Origin: Procambarus clarkii
Lineage: Eukaryota > Arthropoda > Malacostraca > Decapoda > Cambaridae
NCBI RefSeq assembly: GCF_040958095.1
Contig: NC_091237.1
Coordinates: forward strand, 11,822,428-11,886,427
Length of the DNA: 64,000 bases
Direction: 5' to 3'
This document shows positions 61,262-64,000 of this stretch, one piece after another. Under the pieces are notes generated by a model. It saw only the letters and a list, made by a program, of their open reading frames with translations, made no database searches and was not told the origin of the DNA. Made by a program: the position numbers and the translations under genes. Each line of letters begins with the position of its first letter. Position 1 is the stretch's first letter.

Positions 61262-64000
61262 GCCGCCACCCGCCCTCAGGAAGGTCCCGCCCTCAGGAAG
61301 GTCCTGCCCTCAGGAAGGTCCCGCCCTCAGGAAGGTCCCGCCCTCAGGAAGGTCCCGCCCTCAGGAAGGTCCCGCCCTCAGGGATTTCCTGCCCTCAGGA
61401 AGGTCCTGCCCTTAGGAAGGTCCTGCCCTCAGGAAGGTCCCGCCCTCAGGAAGGTCCTGCCCTCAGGAAGGTCCCGCCCTCAGGAAGGTCCTGCCCTCAG
61501 GAAGGTCCTGCCCTCAGGAAGGTCCTGCCCTCAAGAAGGTCCTGCCCTCAGGGAGGTCCTGCCCTCAGGGAGGTCCTGCCCTCAGGAAGGTCCTGCCCTC
61601 AGGAAGGTCCTGCCCTCAGGAAGGTCCTGCCCTCAGGGAGGTCCTGCCCTCAGGAAGGTCCGCCCTCAGGAAGGTCCTGCCCTCAGGGAGGTCCTGCCCT
61701 CAGGAAGGTCCCGCCCTCAGGAAGGTCCTGCCCTCAGGGAGGTCCTGCCCTCAGGAAGGTCCTGCCCTCAGGGAGGTCCTGCCCTCAGGAAGGTCCCGCC
61801 CTCAGGAAGGTCCCGCCCTCAGGGAGGTCCTGCCCTCAGGAAGGTCCTGCCCTCAGGGAGGTCCTGCCCTCAGGAAGGTCCTGCCCTTAGGAAGGTCCTG
61901 CCCTCAGGAAGGTCCCGCCCTCAGGAAGGTCCTGCCCTCAGGAAGGTCCTGCCCTCAGGAAGGTCCTGCCCTCAGGAAGGTCCTGCCCTCAGGAAGGTCC
62001 TGCCCTCAGGGAGGTCCTGCCCTCAGGGAGGTCCTGCCCTCAGGAAGGTCCTGCCCTCAGGAAGGTCCTGCCCTCAGGGAGGTCCTGCCCTCAGGAAGGT
62101 CCTGCCCTCAGGGAGGTCCTGCCCTCAGGAAGGTCCTGCCCTCAGGGAGGTCCTGCCCTCAGGAAGGTCCTGCCCTTAGGAAGGTCCTGCCCTCAGGAAG
62201 GTCCCGCCCTCAGGAAGGTCCTGCCCTCAGGAAGGTCCTGCCCTCAGGAATGTCCTGCCCTCAGGAAGGTCCTGCCCTCAGGGAGGTCCTGCCCTCAGGA
62301 AGGTCCTGCCCTCAGGAAGGTCCTGCCCTCAGGAAGGTCCTGCCCTCAGGAAGGTCCTGCCCTCAGGGAGGTCCTGCCCTCAGGAAGGTCCCGCCCTCAG
62401 GAAGGTCCCGCCCTCAGGGAGGTCCTGCCCTCAGGAAGGTCCTGCCCTCAGGGAGGTCCTGCCCTCAGGAAGGTCCTGCCCTTAGGAAGGTCCTGCCCTC
62501 AGGAAGGTCCCGCCCTCAGGAAGGTCCTGCCCTCAGGAAGGTCCTGCCCTCAGGAAGGTCCTGCCCTCAGGAAGGTCCTGCCCTCAGGAAGGTCCTGCCC
62601 TCAGGGAGGTCCTGCCCTCAGGGAGGTCCTGCCCTCAGGAAGGTCCTGCCCTCAGGAAGGTCCTGCCCTCAGGAAGGTCCTGCCCTCAGGGAGGTCCTGC
62701 CCTCAGGAAGGTCCTGCCCTTAGGAAGGTCCTGCCCTCAGGAAGGTCCCGCCCTCAGGAAGGTCCTGCCCTCAGGAAGGTCCTGCCCTCAGGAAGGTCCT
62801 GCCCTCAGGAATGTCCTGCCCTCAGGAAGGTCCTGCCCTCAGGGAGGTCCTGCCCTCAGGAAGGTCCTGCCCTCAGGAAGGTCCTGCCCTCAGGAAGGTC
62901 CTGCCCTCTGGAAGGTCCTGCCCTCAGGAAGGTCCTGCCCTCAGGGAGGTCCTGCCCTCAGGAAGGTCCCGCCCTCAGGAAGGTCCCGCCCTCAGGGAGG
63001 TCCTGCCCTCAGGAAGGTCCCGCCCTCAGGAAGGTCCCGCCCTCAGGGAGGTCCTGCCCTCAGGAAGGTCCTGCCCTCAGGGAGGTCCTGCCCTCAGGAA
63101 GGTCCTGCCCTTAGGAAGGTCCTGCCCTCAGGAAGGTCCCGCCCTCAGGAAGGTCCTGCCCTCAGGAAGGTCCTGCCCTCAGGAAGGTCCTGCCCTCAGG
63201 AAGGTCCTGCCCTCAGGGAGGTCCTGCCCTCAGGGAGGTCCTGCTCTCAGGAAGGTCCTGCCCTCAGGAAGGTCCTGCCCTCAGGAAGGTCCTGCCCTCA
63301 GGAAGGTCCTGCCCTCAGGAAGGTCCTGCCCTCAGGAAGGTCCCGCCCTCAGGAAGGTCCTGCCCTCAGGAAGGTCCTGCCCTCAGGAAGGTCCTGCCCT
63401 CAGGAATGTCCTGCCCTCAGGAAGGTCCTGCCCTCAGGGAGGTCCTGCCCTCAGGAAGGTCCTGCCCTCAGGAAGGTCCTGCCCTCAGGAAGGTCCTGCC
63501 CTCAGGAAGGTCCTGCCCTCAGGAAGGTCCTGCCCTCAGGGAGGTCCTGCCCTCAGGAAGGTCCCGCCCTCAGGAAGGTCCCGCCCTCAGGGAGGTCCTG
63601 CCCTCAGGAAGGTCCTGCCCTCAGGGAGGTCCTGCCCTCAGGAAGGTCCTGCCCTTAGGAAGGTCCTGCCCTCAGGAAGGTCCCGCCCTCAGGAAGGTCC
63701 TGCCCTCAGGAAGGTCCTGCCCTCAGGAAGGTCCTGCCCTCAGGAAGGTCCTGCCCTCAGGAAGGTCCTGCCCTCAGGGAGGTCCTGCCCTCAGGGAGGT
63801 CCTGCCCTCAGGAAGGTCCTGCCCTCAGGAAGGTCCTGCCCTCAGGAAGGTCCTGCCCTCAGGGAGGTCCTGCCCTCAGGAAGGTCCTGCCCTCAGGGAG
63901 GTCCTGCCCTCAGGAAGGTCCTGCCCTCAGGGAGGTCCTGCCCTCAGGAAGGTCCTGCCCTTAGGAAGGTCCTGCCCTCAGGAAGGTCCCGCCCTCAGGA
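61262..64000. repeat. 17-bp tandem array, runs off right edge
   Basis: About 160 copies of gccctcaggaaggtcct with variants gggaggtcct, ggtcccg and cccttaggaagg. The rare cttag variant recurs at about 61411, 61886, 62175, 62481, 62719, 63110, 63654 and 63960. The spacings are 17-fold multiples, except the first, which is one base short. Similar variant order after each copy indicates higher-order duplication. Frames up to 310 codons are artefacts. Confidence 0.97.

Noticed and set aside
61240-62723. Proline-rich repeat proteins of 157-310 codons
   Set aside because: A product of the 17-bp array, open in more than one frame.

Overview
The window is a piece of a large, repeat-rich animal genome. 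It has no prokaryotic-type gene density: almost every long open frame is either a retrotransposon protein or a frame kept open by a tandem repeat. Mixed CR1-like LINEs with (CA)n tails, tRNA-headed SINEs, Penelope-like elements with a GIY-YIG endonuclease, long (TA)n and (CA)n tracts, and short interspersed TTAGG/CCTAA runs together suggest an arthropod, most likely a decapod crustacean such as a crayfish. This assignment is my inference from repeat style and was not confirmed by any search.

Layout. 1-5.9 kb holds three minus-strand LINE copies arranged head to tail and separated by (TG)n tracts. The largest (2453-5224) has a nearly complete endonuclease/reverse-transcriptase frame. 5.9-7.5 kb holds RT remnants, a foldback element interrupted by a tRNA-derived SINE, and a 270-bp palindromic MITE. 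7.5-12.7 kb is two adjoining tandem arrays (22 bp and 40 bp). 13-18 kb mixes interspersed repeats, a second SINE with a LINE-like tail, (CA)n tracts and a 5'-truncated LINE. 18.1-19.1 kb is a decayed LINE with a SINE inside it. 19.4-21.65 kb is a Penelope-like element (RT plus GIY-YIG). 21.65-23.3 kb holds a (TA)n-flanked palindromic element and the RNase H end of another LINE. 24.8-27.5 kb (14-bp unit) and 28.57-29.8 kb (16/31-bp units) are tandem arrays. 31.27-31.33 kb is the only good host-gene candidate, a signal-peptide exon followed by a splice donor and a 29-bp minisatellite. 31.9-35.8 kb is a 22/25-bp array. 38.74-44.74 kb is a young LTR retrotransposon with two 690-bp LTRs that look identical by eye. 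44.9-48.3 kb holds several LINE fragments, and 49.0-50.4 kb a second, truncated Penelope-like element. 51.3-52.2 kb and 55.6-57.6 kb are further arrays. 58.6-60.4 kb holds a hairpin element and the 5' half of another LINE family. 61.26 kb to the right edge is a 17-bp array that runs out of the window.

How the parts relate. The elements appear to be targeted to, or trapped in, simple repeats. LINE and SINE copies abut (CA)n, whereas Penelope-like, palindromic and LTR elements abut (TA)n. One SINE shares its 3' tail with the CR1-like LINE, which suggests it is mobilised by that LINE. The LTR element has protease, then integrase, then an RNase H remnant, with the RT region missing. This is a copia-like domain order on gypsy-like domains. 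About 19 kb, roughly 30% of the window, is tandem array, and several arrays show higher-order structure.
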